Shown here: positions 16,124 to 24,685 of the stretch, piece after piece
Position numbering within the stretch: the stretch's first letter is position 1
Layout of the letters: each line of letters opens with the position of its first letter
Assembly (NCBI RefSeq): GCF_008124835.1
Contig: NZ_VNHW01000004.1
Coordinates: forward strand, 186,001 to 250,000
Source: Blastococcus xanthinilyticus
GTDB lineage: Bacteria > Actinomycetota > Actinomycetes > Mycobacteriales > Geodermatophilaceae
DNA length: 64,000 nucleotides
Direction of reading: 5' to 3'
Translations under genes and position numbers: made by a program
Notes under the pieces: generated by a model
The model's database searches: none
Told to the model about the DNA's origin: nothing
Seen by the model: the letters and a program-made list of their open reading frames with translations, nothing else

Positions 16124-17773
16124 TCAGCGGGTCCAGCGGTGCAGCTTCTTCCGCCCCGCGGCCTTCCAGGCGTCGTCGAAGCGGTGCTGGGACCGCTCGG
16201 AGCGGGCCTCCTCCAGCGCGTGCAGGCGGCCGTACAGGAACGCCGTCTCGACGTCGGCCGCGGCGAGCCCGCGGGCGCGCAGCCGCTCGCGGATCAGCAC
16301 GGAGTCCTGGTGCTCCCCCAGCGCCTCCTGCACCGCCTCCATGGCCTCCGCGAACGCCGTGGCGTCCGACCCGAAGACCCGGGCGACCGACTCGCCGGCG
16401 TAGCGCGCGGCCTTCGCGCTCTTGCGCGCGTCGTGCAGCAGCTCCTCCCGCTCCGCTCCCGTCGGGGCTGCCTCCGCCTCCTCCACCAGCCGCCGGACGA
16501 CGGTGTAGCTCCGGCCCACCAGCGGCGGGAGCACCGTGCCCGCCCGCTTCGCGGCGCGGGAGGTGACGGGTGGGGCCGTGACCAGGCTGTCCAGGCTCGC
16601 GAGGAGCCGGTGGTACCGCTCGCCGTCGAGCTCGGCCAGGACGCGGTCGTGCGCATCGCGGTAGGCCTGGTCCAGCTCCTCGACGACGGACGCCGACGTC
16701 GCGGCGGCGGCGTCCTCGTCGCCGCCCACGGTGGCGGCCACGCGGTCGCGCATCACCTCCGCGTCGCGCGCCGCGCCGAGCTCCGAGGCCAGCCACTTGA
16801 GCTCGCCGCGCAGGGGGCGGACGACCTCGGCCTCGAACAGCGGCTTGAAGGTGGTGAGGGCGCTGCGCAGCCGGCGGGTCGCCACCCGCATCTTGTGGAC
16901 GCTGTCGGCGGCGTCCAGCCGGACCGGCAGGTCCTGGTTGCGGATCTGCTCCACCTGCTCGCGAATGTGCGCGAGCACGACGGCGCCGGCGCCGGACCTG
17001 GCGGTCAGCTTGCCCGAGCTCCCCTTGCTCTTGCCCTTGCCCGGCCGCGCGGACTCCGCTCCCCCGCCCGACAGCACCCGGGCCAGCTTGGAGGAGTCGC
17101 GGGCCGACGAGAGCCCCTGCTCCCGGAGGCGCACGTCGACCGCGTCCAGCAGCTCGGCCGCGCCGCCGGCGAGCTCGACCTCGATCTCCCGCCAGGACAT
17201 CGCCGCACCGGCGCCGTCCGCCGTGCTCTTGCCGCCCTTGCCGCCGCCCTTGTCGCCGCCCTTGCCCTTGCCCTCGCCCTCGGCCGGCGCGCTGATCCGG
17301 CGGGCCGTGACCCGGTCGTCGGCCACCTCCACGAGCACCTGGCCGGTGGCGTCGAGGAGCCGGCGCACGGTCCGGTCGGTGGCGATCTCCGCGACCGCCT
17401 GGAGGGACACGCCCCGGCTGTGCGCGCGGACCATCTTCCGCAGCGTCTGCGGCACGGTGCGCCAGGCGCGGCCCAGAGGCAGCCGGACCTCGGAGCGGGC
17501 GTTCCCACCGGCGGGCACCTTCAGGTGCCAGCCGGCGTCGTCCCCGCCCGTGCGCCGGCGCAGCGTCAGCCCGGCGGCGGCCAGCCGCAGGTCGGCGGTG
17601 TCGAAGTAGGTCGCGGTCAGCTCCTGCTGCACCGGCTCGCCCTCGACCACCGGGCCGCCGCCGTCAACGGCCGACGACCCGTCGCGCAGGACGAGCTCGG
17701 TCAGCGACGGGATCTGGACGTCGTCGTCCGCGGTGTACTTCTTCTCGACCTCGACGAGGTGAACGGCAGGCAT
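16124..17773 (-). CDS. CYTH-CHAD domain protein
   Basis: A 549-residue two-domain protein. The CYTH (triphosphate tunnel) domain begins with the ExExK motif in VEVEKKY and continues through YFDTADLRLAAAGLTLRRRT and WHLKVPAG to DSSKLARVL. The CHAD domain (~250-549) has the conserved His/Arg helices DSVHKMRVATRRLRSAL and LHDARKSAKAARYAGE. CYTH domains bind or hydrolyse triphosphate and CHAD domains bind polyphosphate. Two Lys/Gly/Ser-rich inserts interrupt the protein, one within CYTH and one between the domains. The start at 17773 (MPAVHL) is taken; an ATG at 17791 adds six residues. Neither has a ribosome site, so translation may be leaderless. Confidence 0.9.
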   Translation of the reverse strand: MPAVHLVEVEKKYTADDDVQIPSLTELVLRDGSSAVDGGGPVVEGEPVQQELTATYFDTADLRLAAAGLTLRRRTGGDDAGWHLKVPAGGNARSEVRLPLGRAWRTVPQTLRKMVRAHSRGVSLQAVAEIATDRTVRRLLDATGQVLVEVADDRVTARRISAPAEGEGKGKGGDKGGGKGGKSTADGAGAAMSWREIEVELAGGAAELLDAVDVRLREQGLSSARDSSKLARVLSGGGAESARPGKGKSKGSSGKLTARSGAGAVVLAHIREQVEQIRNQDLPVRLDAADSVHKMRVATRRLRSALTTFKPLFEAEVVRPLRGELKWLASELGAARDAEVMRDRVAATVGGDEDAAAATSASVVEELDQAYRDAHDRVLAELDGERYHRLLASLDSLVTAPPVTSRAAKRAGTVLPPLVGRSYTVVRRLVEEAEAAPTGAEREELLHDARKSAKAARYAGESVARVFGSDATAFAEAMEAVQEALGEHQDSVLIRERLRARGLAAADVETAFLYGRLHALEEARSERSQHRFDDAWKAAGRKKLHRWTR

Positions 17774-17819
17774 ACAGCAGGTGTACAGCATGAAGATGAA
17801 CGCTCACCGAGGGCTGTGG

Positions 17820-17861
17820 CCGTTCGGCCAGGGGGCGCGGCGACGCCCCCTGGCCGGACGG
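17820..17861 (-). terminator. Strong hairpin terminator
   Basis: Arms 17820-17837 and 17844-17861 are 18 bases each, fully paired apart from one U-G pair, around a 6-base loop. The hairpin abuts the stop codon of the minus-strand propeller gene. It also separates that gene from the CYTH-CHAD gene. No U-tract is present, as is common in actinobacteria. Confidence 0.75.
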
Positions 17862-19145
17862 TCAGCCGCGGCCCAGCTGGAACACCGAGATGGTGCCGTC
17901 GTCCTCGTTGCTGGTGAGGAACAGGTGCCCGCGCTTGACGGCGAGCAGCCCCTCCGGAGCCTCCCCGGTGGGCAGGACCTGGAGCAGCTCGGGCGCCGCC
18001 TCGTCGGCGAGGTCGTAGACCAGCACCGCGTCGCCGCGCTCGGAGCCGATGAAGGCGTAGGTCGTGCCGTACAGCACCGCCACCTCGGCGCCCTCGAACT
18101 CGGCGCCCTTGTCGTCGCTGCGCCCGTCGGGGTAGCGCCCGTCCGCGGCAAGGGCCTGCTCGGCCGCCCCACCGGAGGTGCTGACGACCTCCCCCTCCGG
18201 TGAGAAGACCGTCCAGCCGCGGCCGCCGCTGGGCTCCTCGGCCAGGTCGCCCTCGTCGGCGGTGACCAGGTTGCCCTGGGGCGTCCACTGCACGGCGTCG
18301 GGCTCGCGGGGCGCCGTGAAGGCGTCGTCGAAGGCGACCGTGTCGTCGTCGGCGGTGTCGGCGTCGGTGCGGGTCACGGTGCCGGCCGAGAAGGAGCCGA
18401 CGACGGTGCGGGTCCGCAGGTCGACCAGGGCGACGGCGTTGTTCTCCTGGAGCGTCACCGCCGCGATGCCCTGGCGGTTGATGTCGACGTACTCCGGCTC
18501 GGGGTCCTCCGCGAAGAGGGCGCCGTCGAGGCCGGTGAGCGCCACGCGGTCCGCCGTCCACCGGTCCGGGGTGCCGTGCAGGTCGACCACGGCCAGGTAT
18601 CCGGTGGGCGCCTGGGGCAGGCCGCCCTCGACCCCGCCGACCTCGACGTCCTCGTCGCGCTGGTTCTCGATCGCGACCGCCGCCACGGCACCGTTGGGAG
18701 CCAGGGCGATCGAGTCGGGCTGCCCGCCCAGGTCGATGGTGCGCACGACGGCGCGGGTGCGCAGGTCGATGACGGCCAGCTCCCCCGACGGCGCGTCGAA
18801 CGACGTGCTGGTGTCCACGACCGCGAGGGCGTGCCGCCCGTCGCGGGTGACGGTGACCGAGGTCGGCTCGCCGCCCACCGGGACGGTGCCGATGGTGCGG
18901 GGCTCGGCGGGCCGGGTCAGGTCGACCAGGCCGACCTCGCCGGTGGCCGAGTCGGTGTAGAGCAGCGTCCGGCCGTCGGGGGTCACCGCGAGGATCTCGG
19001 CGACCTCACCGCTCACCTCGAAGGTGGCCAGCTCGGCGAAGGCCGGCGCCGGGGCCGGCTTCGCGGCGGCCGGGGGAACGGTCGCGGCGAGCACCAGGGC
19101 GGCCGCGGGGAAGGTGCAGGAGAGACGCCGGGCGCGGGGTGACAC
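17862..19145 (-). CDS. Secreted YVTN/choice-of-anchor-type beta-propeller protein
   Basis: A 427-residue protein with a Sec signal peptide (basic MSPRARR, hydrophobic core, PPAAA cleavage region). Repeated blades follow: LAVTPDGRTLLYTDS, SVTVTRDGRHALAVVD, IALAPNGAVAAVAI and ALVDLRTRTVVGSF. This is the pattern of YVTN or lactonase-like propellers such as those with choice-of-anchor I domains. Catalytic residues of a known enzyme are not apparent; it may bind a ligand at the cell surface. GTG 19145 has GGAG about 8 bases upstream. It is monocistronic. Confidence 0.75.
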   Translation of the reverse strand: MSPRARRLSCTFPAAALVLAATVPPAAAKPAPAPAFAELATFEVSGEVAEILAVTPDGRTLLYTDSATGEVGLVDLTRPAEPRTIGTVPVGGEPTSVTVTRDGRHALAVVDTSTSFDAPSGELAVIDLRTRAVVRTIDLGGQPDSIALAPNGAVAAVAIENQRDEDVEVGGVEGGLPQAPTGYLAVVDLHGTPDRWTADRVALTGLDGALFAEDPEPEYVDINRQGIAAVTLQENNAVALVDLRTRTVVGSFSAGTVTRTDADTADDDTVAFDDAFTAPREPDAVQWTPQGNLVTADEGDLAEEPSGGRGWTVFSPEGEVVSTSGGAAEQALAADGRYPDGRSDDKGAEFEGAEVAVLYGTTYAFIGSERGDAVLVYDLADEAAPELLQVLPTGEAPEGLLAVKRGHLFLTSNEDDGTISVFQLGRG

Positions 19146-19212
19146 AGGAGGGCTCCAGGGGTAGCGGGACAGGTGATCCCGACCCTGACCAGCGAAGACG
19201 ACCCCGCGGCGG

Positions 19213-19231
19213 CCGGCGGGCGAACCGCCGG
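19213..19231 (-). terminator. Hairpin downstream of rnpB
   Basis: A 7-bp perfect stem (19213-19219 with 19225-19231) and 5-base loop lies about 22 bases past the mature 3' end of RNase P RNA on the minus strand. It is a reasonable terminator for that gene. Confidence 0.5.
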
Positions 19232-19252
19232 TGACCGGCGCACGACAGGGGG

Positions 19253-19677
19253 ACGACGGACGAGTCGGCCTGTACGCCGGGTTCTGTCCACGGGCGCCTC
19301 GCGGCCTCCCGATGGGCGGTCATCCATCTAGGCCTGCCGTTGCCGACAGGCTCCAGCGGTCTACCCGCAGGCTCGGGCGGGCCGCCCTCGAACGCCTGCG
19401 CGGAACGGCGTCCTGGCGAACCAGCCCGCCGTTCCTTCTTGACCTAGCTCCGGGTGGGGTTTGCCGAGCCACACCGGTCACCCGGTGTGCGGTGGTCTCT
19501 TACACCGCCGTTTCACCCTTACCAGCGGCGAACCGCTGGCGGTCTGTTCTCTGTGGCACTGTCCCGCGGGTCACCCCGGGTCGCCGTTAACGACCACCCT
19601 GCCCTGTGGAGCCCGGACGTTCCTCGGCGACGGGGTCTCCCCCGCCGACGCGACCGCCCGGCCGACTCGTCCGTCGT
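19253..19677 (-). ncRNA. rnpB: RNase P RNA, type A
   Basis: The catalytic RNA of RNase P, which matures tRNA 5' ends. On the minus strand the diagnostic blocks appear in order: GACAGTGCCACAGAGAACAG (CR-II/III), GGTAAGGGTGAAACGG, and the late conserved block GCCTAGATGGATGACCG near 19320. The 3' segment is ACAGAACCCGGCGTACAGGC. The ends pair as helix P1 over 18 contiguous base pairs (19253-19270 with 19660-19677). The ends given are those of P1; the mature RNA may be trimmed by a few bases. A downstream hairpin and an upstream -10 element fit. Confidence 0.95.
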
Positions 19678-19684
19678 GTCGGAG

Positions 19685-19690
19685 ACACTA
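19685..19690 (-). promoter_or_regulatory. rnpB -10 element
   Basis: TAGTGT on the minus strand lies seven bases before the inferred 5' end of rnpB, at the expected distance for a -10 hexamer. No good -35 match was found. Confidence 0.5.
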
Positions 19691-19874
19691 CCGCGCACAT
19701 CGGGCGCCCACGGTCTGCTGTGTTGCCGGTCACAGTCCGTGGGCGACGCGCATCTGGGCCGGAAAAGCTCCCGTACCGCGCCCGGGACGTTGAACCGGTC
19801 GTGGGCGCGGCCCGAATCGAGAGCGTCGTCGAGCCACGGTGGCTCGCTCGGCACCCTCCCGATAGGAGCGCACC

Positions 19875-20591
19875 ATGCGCAATCGATCACTGCTCACCGT
19901 CCTGGCCACGGCAGCACTGCTCCCGGCCCTCGCCGCCCCGGCCCTAGCGACAGATCGCGACCACCGGGACCGGGGCAACGCCGAGAGGTACCAGGCGCGG
20001 CTCGACCCGGTGCCGCACGACCCGCGCGCCGACAGCGGGTCGGACGTGCGCGGCTTCGCGAAGCTCGTGGAGGTGGACGGCGAGCTGAGGGTCCAGGTGA
20101 AGGCGTACGGGCTGAGCCCGCTGCTGCCGCACCTCATGCACATCCACGGCGAGCTCGAGGCGCGCAACGAGTGCCCCGGCCCCGAGTTCCGGGCCGGTGG
20201 GGTGAACGACCAGCTGATCGAGACGGTCGACGGGCTGCCCGCCTACGGCCCGATCCAGGTCACGTTCAGCACCGAGGGGGACACCAGCGCGGCCGCCGGC
20301 CTGAACCTCGACACGGCGCCCGTGGCCGACCGGAAGGGCAGGCTGTCCTACCAGCGCGTCCTGCTGGACGTCCCGGACGAGCTGCTGGACGAGCTCGACG
20401 ACCTGCACATCGTCATCCACGGCGAGGACCTCGACGACGACGGGATGTACGACCCGGAGCCGATCACCGCACTCGGCGCGCCGCTGGAGGCGGAACTGCC
20501 CGTCGCCTGCGGCGAGCTGGAGGACCGGGACAAGAAGAACCGCGGCCACGGCCACGGCAAGGGACACGACAAGGGACACGGCCACGGCTGA
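19875..20591 (+). CDS. Secreted protein with CHRD/SOD-like core and His-rich tail
   Basis: A 238-residue exported protein. The signal peptide MRNRSLLTVLATAALLPALA ends at an Ala-X-Ala site near residue 26. The core (FAKLVEVDGELRVQVKAYGL then LPHLMHIHGE) resembles CHRD or Cu/Zn-SOD-like beta-sandwich proteins, in which the HIH motif can bind metal. It ends with a Lys/His/Gly-rich tail (RGHGHGKGHDKGHGHG) that should bind Ni, Zn or Cu. AGGAG precedes ATG 19875. Followed by a perfect palindromic terminator. Metal binding is inference; SOD activity is unlikely because the full ligand set is not visible. Confidence 0.65.
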   Translation: MRNRSLLTVLATAALLPALAAPALATDRDHRDRGNAERYQARLDPVPHDPRADSGSDVRGFAKLVEVDGELRVQVKAYGLSPLLPHLMHIHGELEARNECPGPEFRAGGVNDQLIETVDGLPAYGPIQVTFSTEGDTSAAAGLNLDTAPVADRKGRLSYQRVLLDVPDELLDELDDLHIVIHGEDLDDDGMYDPEPITALGAPLEAELPVACGELEDRDKKNRGHGHGKGHDKGHGHG

Positions 20592-20671
20592 CCCGTCCGG
20601 CACCGCCCGCGGGCACGGGGGCCGCGGAGTGCCCAGCTGGCCCGGCTCATGAGCTGTGGCCGCCTGTGATC

Positions 20672-20707
20672 GGCGGCGCCTCCGGAGACGTCTCCGGAGG
20701 CGCCGCC
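20672..20707 (+). terminator. Perfect 36-bp palindrome, likely terminator
   Basis: Two 18-base halves (20672-20689 and 20690-20707) are exact reverse complements with no spacer. It sits 80 bp after the secreted-protein gene. A stem with a small apical loop would form in RNA from either strand. Confidence 0.6.
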
Positions 20708-20875
20708 CACCGCCAGTGCCTCGCCGCGGCGGGCGGTGGCCCCGCAGCTGTCCCGGACCCGACCGATGCTGAGGACCGGTGACGGTTCGGTGGCATTGCC
20801 GTGGCGGCCGGTGGGGATCCGACGTCCCCGGGGAAAGCATGGGGTCATCGCATCCCTCTCCGAGAAGGTGGAGCC

Positions 20876-21124
20876 GTGACCACCGCCCACTGGTCCGCGC
20901 CCGACATCGCCGGCGACATCCTCGCCGCGGCCCATCGCCCGGGGCTCCCCGAGCCGGTCGCCGTCCACGTCCGCCCGGAGCTCCGCGCTCGCCTGTGCGG
21001 AGCGGACGGCGCCGACGAGCTGGTCACCTCCCTGGCCGGCGTCCCGTTCGTCGTCGACGAAGAGATCCCCGGCGTCCCCGGCTTCGAGATCCACCGAGCG
21101 CCACCGGAGGGAGCCGTGACCTGA
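20876..21124 (+). CDS. Small protein of unknown function
   Basis: An 82-residue soluble protein with no domain I recognise; it begins MTTAHWSAPDIAGDILAAA. GTG 20876 follows a purine-rich GAAGGTGGAG. The earlier frame from 20801 has no supporting features. It faces the PIG-L gene convergently across 20 bp. Codon use is like the neighbours. It could be a genuine small gene conserved in related genomes, but I cannot confirm that. Confidence 0.5.
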   Translation: MTTAHWSAPDIAGDILAAAHRPGLPEPVAVHVRPELRARLCGADGADELVTSLAGVPFVVDEEIPGVPGFEIHRAPPEGAVT

Positions 21125-21144
21125 GGGAGCGCCTGCGGCGGCGA

Positions 21145-21864
21145 TCAGCCCCAGAACAGCCGGAAGCCCACCCGGCGGCCGCCGTCCTCCCGCAGCGTCG
21201 ACATGTCCACGACCTGGCGTGCCTGCTCCTCGACCGGGTCGTCGGACAGCAGCTCCAGGTACCGGCGGTGCTCGGAGAGCGACGCGACGGCCAGCTCCAC
21301 CGTCTCGCTGACGTCGACCTCGTGCGGCGGATCGGTCATCTCGCCGACGGCGATGTACTGCACGCCGCTCCACCGCTCCTCGGTTAGGTCCGGGAAGATC
21401 CACTCGTTGGCGGCGTCCGCGACCGCGTCCACGACGCACTGACCCAGCGCCCGGTGGTCGGCGGAGTTCACGTACGCCGGTGAGACCCCGGGCGGCGTCC
21501 ACGTCGCACCGAAGTACCCGGTGACGACGAGCTCGGGCCGGTGCCGCCGGATGGCCCCGGCCAGGTCCCGCCGCAGCTCCGGGCCGGCCACGAGCGTCCC
21601 GTCGCGGTGGTCGAGGAACTTCACCTCGGTCACGCCGACGACGGCGGCCGAGCGCCGCTCCTCCTCCTCGCGCAGCGGCCCGGCCTCCGCCGGCGGCACG
21701 CCCTCCATCCCCGCCTCACCGCGGGTCGCCAGGAGGTAGTGCACCTCCTTGCCGGCCGCCGTCCACACGCCGACGGCGGCCGCGAGGCCGTACTCGATGT
21801 CGTCGGGGTGGGCGGCGACGACGAGGGCGCGCTGCCAGTCGTCGGGCATCGGGGAGCTGGCCAT
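21145..21864 (-). CDS. PIG-L/LmbE-family N-acetylglucosaminyl deacetylase
   Basis: A 239-residue zinc hydrolase of the family that includes MshB and Mca. The metal-binding AHPDD motif is at residues 18-22 (VVAAHPDDIEYG), and the third ligand His is in NSADHRALG. ATRGEAG and FLDHRDGTL are other family blocks. Substrate could be a GlcNAc-containing small molecule or mycothiol conjugate. ATG 21864 is used; an in-frame Met five codons later is possible. Confidence 0.85.
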   Translation of the reverse strand: MASSPMPDDWQRALVVAAHPDDIEYGLAAAVGVWTAAGKEVHYLLATRGEAGMEGVPPAEAGPLREEEERRSAAVVGVTEVKFLDHRDGTLVAGPELRRDLAGAIRRHRPELVVTGYFGATWTPPGVSPAYVNSADHRALGQCVVDAVADAANEWIFPDLTEERWSGVQYIAVGEMTDPPHEVDVSETVELAVASLSEHRRYLELLSDDPVEEQARQVVDMSTLREDGGRRVGFRLFWG

Positions 21865-21903
21865 GCAGGCATGCTGCCCCCTGGCGGCCGTCAGAGGAAC
21901 CCG

Positions 21904-23451
21904 TCAGCGGGTCGCGGCCGCCGCGGGCTCGGGCGAGGGAGCTGCGCTGGGCGGGGCGGCCCGGACCAGCAGGACGACCAGCAGCCCCCCGACGATCCCG
22001 GCCACCCCGCACGCCAGGAACAGCGGGCCGAGCCCGTCGGCGTACGCGGCGCCCAGCGCGTCGGCGAGGCCGGCCCGCGCGCCCGGATCGGTGGCCGCGA
22101 GCAGCTCCGGTGCCTGCCCGGCCGTCAGCGCCGACGCCGTCTCCCCGGGCGCGGGCACGCCGCGGGCGCGCAGGGTCGAGGCCGCCGCGGTGGTGAAGAC
22201 CGTGCCCAGCACCGCGACGCCGACGGCGAAGCCCAGCTGCCGGGCGGTGTTGACCGCTCCCGACGCCATCCCGCTGCGCTCCCGGGGCACCGCGGCCAGG
22301 GCGGCCGAGGCCAGGGTCGGGTTGGCCATCCCCACCCCGGCGCCCAGCACCGCGAGCCCGGCGACCAGCACCCGCCAGGTGGAGCCGGCGTCGACGACGG
22401 CCATGAGCAGCGCCCCCGCGCCGATCAGCACCAGGCCGCCGCCCAGCACGAACCGCGGCGGCCGCGACTGCAGATACCGCCCACCCGCGGCGGCGACCCC
22501 GAAGCTCAGCGCCGACAGCGGGATGAACACCAGCCCGGCCTGCAGCGGGGACAGCCCGCCGATCGACTGCAGCCACAGCGAGATGTAGATGAGCTGCGCG
22601 AATGCGGCGCCGTTCAGCAGCAGCGCGGCCAGCATGATCCCGCTGAAGGAGCGGTCGCGGAACAGCCGCACGTCGAGCATCGGGGCGGCGCGGCGCCGCT
22701 CGACGGCCACCCAGAGGGCGAGCACGACCAGCCCGCCGGCCAGCGGCCCCCAGGCGCCGGGCCGGCTCCACCCCTCGGCGGCGGCCCGCACCAGACCGAA
22801 CACCACGGCGCCGGCCCCCAGGCTGAACAGCGCGATGCCCGGGACGTCGGGCTTGGGCGCTCCGGGCTGCCGCGCCTCCCGCACCGCGGTGAGCGTGAGC
22901 GCCACCGCGAGCACGCAGACCGGGAGGTTGACGAAGAAGATCCACCGCCACGACAGCTCGGTGAGCGCGCCGCCGATGATCGGCCCCAGCGCCGCCGAGG
23001 CGCCCACCACCGCGCCCCAGATGCCGAAGGCGGTGCCCCGGTCCCGGCCCTCGTAGCTGGAGTTGATCAGCGCGATCGTGGTCGCGAACATGACCGCCCC
23101 GCCGATGCCCTGGATCCCCCGGGCGGTGATCAGCGAGCCGGCGCCCGGGGCGAGGCCGCAGGCCAGCGACGCCCCGGCGAAGAGCACCAGCCCGACGAGG
23201 TACAGCCGGCGCCGGCCGTACAGGTCGGCCAGCGAGCCCGCGCCGAGCACCAGCGCCGCCAGCGCCAGGGCGTAGACGTCGACCACCCACTGCAGCTGGG
23301 TGAACGAGGTGTCCAGGTCGGTGGCGATGTCGGGCAGCGCCACGTTCACGATCGTGACGTCGACGAGGAGCATGAAGGTGCCGGTGCAGATCGCCACCAG
23401 CGGGAGCCACTGTCGCACCGGCCTGCTGTGCCCGGTGGATGCAGCCTGCAA
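21904..23451 (-). CDS. MFS drug:proton antiporter, DHA2 (EmrB/QacA) type
   Basis: A 515-residue exporter with 14 predicted membrane helices. Motif C-like and motif A regions are clear: FMLLVDVTIVNVALPDIA, LGAGSLADLYGRRRLYLVGL and RGIQGIGGAVMFATTIALIN. It likely exports hydrophobic drugs or metabolites. It is monocistronic between PIG-L and DoxX; no adjacent TetR or MarR regulator is seen. Confidence 0.9.
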   Translation of the reverse strand: MQAASTGHSRPVRQWLPLVAICTGTFMLLVDVTIVNVALPDIATDLDTSFTQLQWVVDVYALALAALVLGAGSLADLYGRRRLYLVGLVLFAGASLACGLAPGAGSLITARGIQGIGGAVMFATTIALINSSYEGRDRGTAFGIWGAVVGASAALGPIIGGALTELSWRWIFFVNLPVCVLAVALTLTAVREARQPGAPKPDVPGIALFSLGAGAVVFGLVRAAAEGWSRPGAWGPLAGGLVVLALWVAVERRRAAPMLDVRLFRDRSFSGIMLAALLLNGAAFAQLIYISLWLQSIGGLSPLQAGLVFIPLSALSFGVAAAGGRYLQSRPPRFVLGGGLVLIGAGALLMAVVDAGSTWRVLVAGLAVLGAGVGMANPTLASAALAAVPRERSGMASGAVNTARQLGFAVGVAVLGTVFTTAAASTLRARGVPAPGETASALTAGQAPELLAATDPGARAGLADALGAAYADGLGPLFLACGVAGIVGGLLVVLLVRAAPPSAAPSPEPAAAATR

Positions 23452-23475
23452 CCGATCAGCGGCGGGAGACCTGCG

Positions 23476-23838
23476 TCATGCCCGGCCGCGCGCCACCCGG
23501 AGCGCCGCTGCCACGAGCGGCACCTGCAGCGGCAGCCGCACCGCGGCCACGGTCAGCGGGACTGGCTTCCGCGGCACCACCCGGAAGGTGTGCAGGTGGG
23601 CCGGCACGAAGCCCACGAGCAGGGCGGCCGCCGCCCAGCCCCCCGCCCGGCGGGTGGCCGGCGGGGCCAGCAGCACCGCCGTGCCGATCTCGGCGACGCC
23701 GGAGGCCAGCACCCACGCGCGGGCGTCGCCCAGCTCCGGGGGCACCAGCCACTCGTAGGTGCGCGGCCGCACCAGGTGCAGCAGCCCGGACCCGCCCAGC
23801 AGGGCGCCCAACCACGTCGCGTTCGCCGGTCTCCGCAC
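23476..23838 (-). CDS. DoxX-like membrane protein
   Basis: A 120-residue protein with four hydrophobic helices and the DoxX-type opening GALLGGSGLLHLVRPRTYEW; HLHTF in the third helix is also typical. Family members are poorly understood, with some linked to redox or thiol stress. GTG 23838 begins 23 bp from the divergent TauE/SafE gene, so the two must share a very compact promoter or be leaderless. Confidence 0.75.
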   Translation of the reverse strand: MRRPANATWLGALLGGSGLLHLVRPRTYEWLVPPELGDARAWVLASGVAEIGTAVLLAPPATRRAGGWAAAALLVGFVPAHLHTFRVVPRKPVPLTVAAVRLPLQVPLVAAALRVARGRA

Positions 23839-23861
23839 CCCGTCACCGTAGGTTGGCCGTC

Positions 23862-24617
23862 GTGTCTCCCGTCGACCTGCTCGTGGCCGCCGGCGTCGCG
23901 CTGGTCGCCGGCGTCGTCAACTCCATCGCCGGCGGGGGCTCGCTGATCCTCTTCCCCACCCTCGTCGCCCTCGGGCTGGGCACCGTCGCGGCCAACGTCA
24001 CCAACTCGCTGGCCCAGTGGCCCGGCTACCTCGGCGGGGTCGTCGGGTTCCGGGCCGAGTACGCGGGGCAGCGCGACCGGCTGGTGCGGTTCGGCGCGGT
24101 GGCGGTGCTGGGCGGCACCCTGGGCAGCGTCCTGCTGCTGACCACGCCGTCGGAGGCGTTCGACGTCGTCGTCCCGGTGCTGGTCCTGCTCGCGACCGTG
24201 CTGCTGGCGCTGCAGCCGCTGCTCACCCGCCGGCTGGCCGGTGCCGCGGCCGGAGCGACGGGGCGCGATCCGGCCTGGCTGTACGCCGCGCTCTTCCTCG
24301 CCACGGCGTACGGCGGCTACTTCGGGGGCGCGCTGGGGGTCATCCTCGTCGGCGTGCTCGGCGTCGGGCTGGGCCGGCTGAAACTGGCCAACGCGCTCAA
24401 GTCGGCGCTGTCGGCGGTCACCGCCACCGTGACCCTCGTGGTCTTCGGCATCTTCGGGCCGGTCGACTGGGCGGTCGTCGCCGTCGCCGCGCCGGCCAGC
24501 CTGATCGGCGGCTTCCTCGGCGCCCGCATCGCCACCCGCATCCCGGTCACGCCGCTGCGGGTGCTGATCGTCGCCTTCGGCCTGGCCGTCTCGGTCTACC
24601 TGTTCCTGCGCATCTGA
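23862..24617 (+). CDS. TauE/SafE (TSUP) family permease
   Basis: A 251-residue transporter with about eight membrane helices in two repeats. Repeat signatures are VAGVVNSIAGGGSLILFPTL and GGYFGGALGVILVGVLGVGL. Members move sulfite, sulfonates or organic anions. GTG 23862 gives a start in front of the first helix; the longer frame from 23439 is antisense to the DoxX gene. It is followed by a short hairpin. Confidence 0.88.
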   Translation: MSPVDLLVAAGVALVAGVVNSIAGGGSLILFPTLVALGLGTVAANVTNSLAQWPGYLGGVVGFRAEYAGQRDRLVRFGAVAVLGGTLGSVLLLTTPSEAFDVVVPVLVLLATVLLALQPLLTRRLAGAAAGATGRDPAWLYAALFLATAYGGYFGGALGVILVGVLGVGLGRLKLANALKSALSAVTATVTLVVFGIFGPVDWAVVAVAAPASLIGGFLGARIATRIPVTPLRVLIVAFGLAVSVYLFLRI

Positions 24618-24619
24618 CC

Positions 24620-24635
24620 TCCCCCCGAGGGGGGA
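24620..24635 (+). terminator. Short C/G hairpin terminator
   Basis: Seven-base arms (24620-24626 and 24629-24635) flank GA two bases past the TSUP stop codon. The stem is short but all G-C apart from the end pair. Confidence 0.45.
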
Positions 24636-24685
24636 ACGGGCGCCGCCCGGCTCCATGAGCGGCCCGGGCGCTCCGATGCAGAATC

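Noticed and set aside
19454-20782. 442-codon plus-strand open frame through rnpB
   Set aside because: It crosses the RNase P RNA gene and then the secreted-protein gene in another frame; the RNA and the signal-peptide protein explain the sequence.
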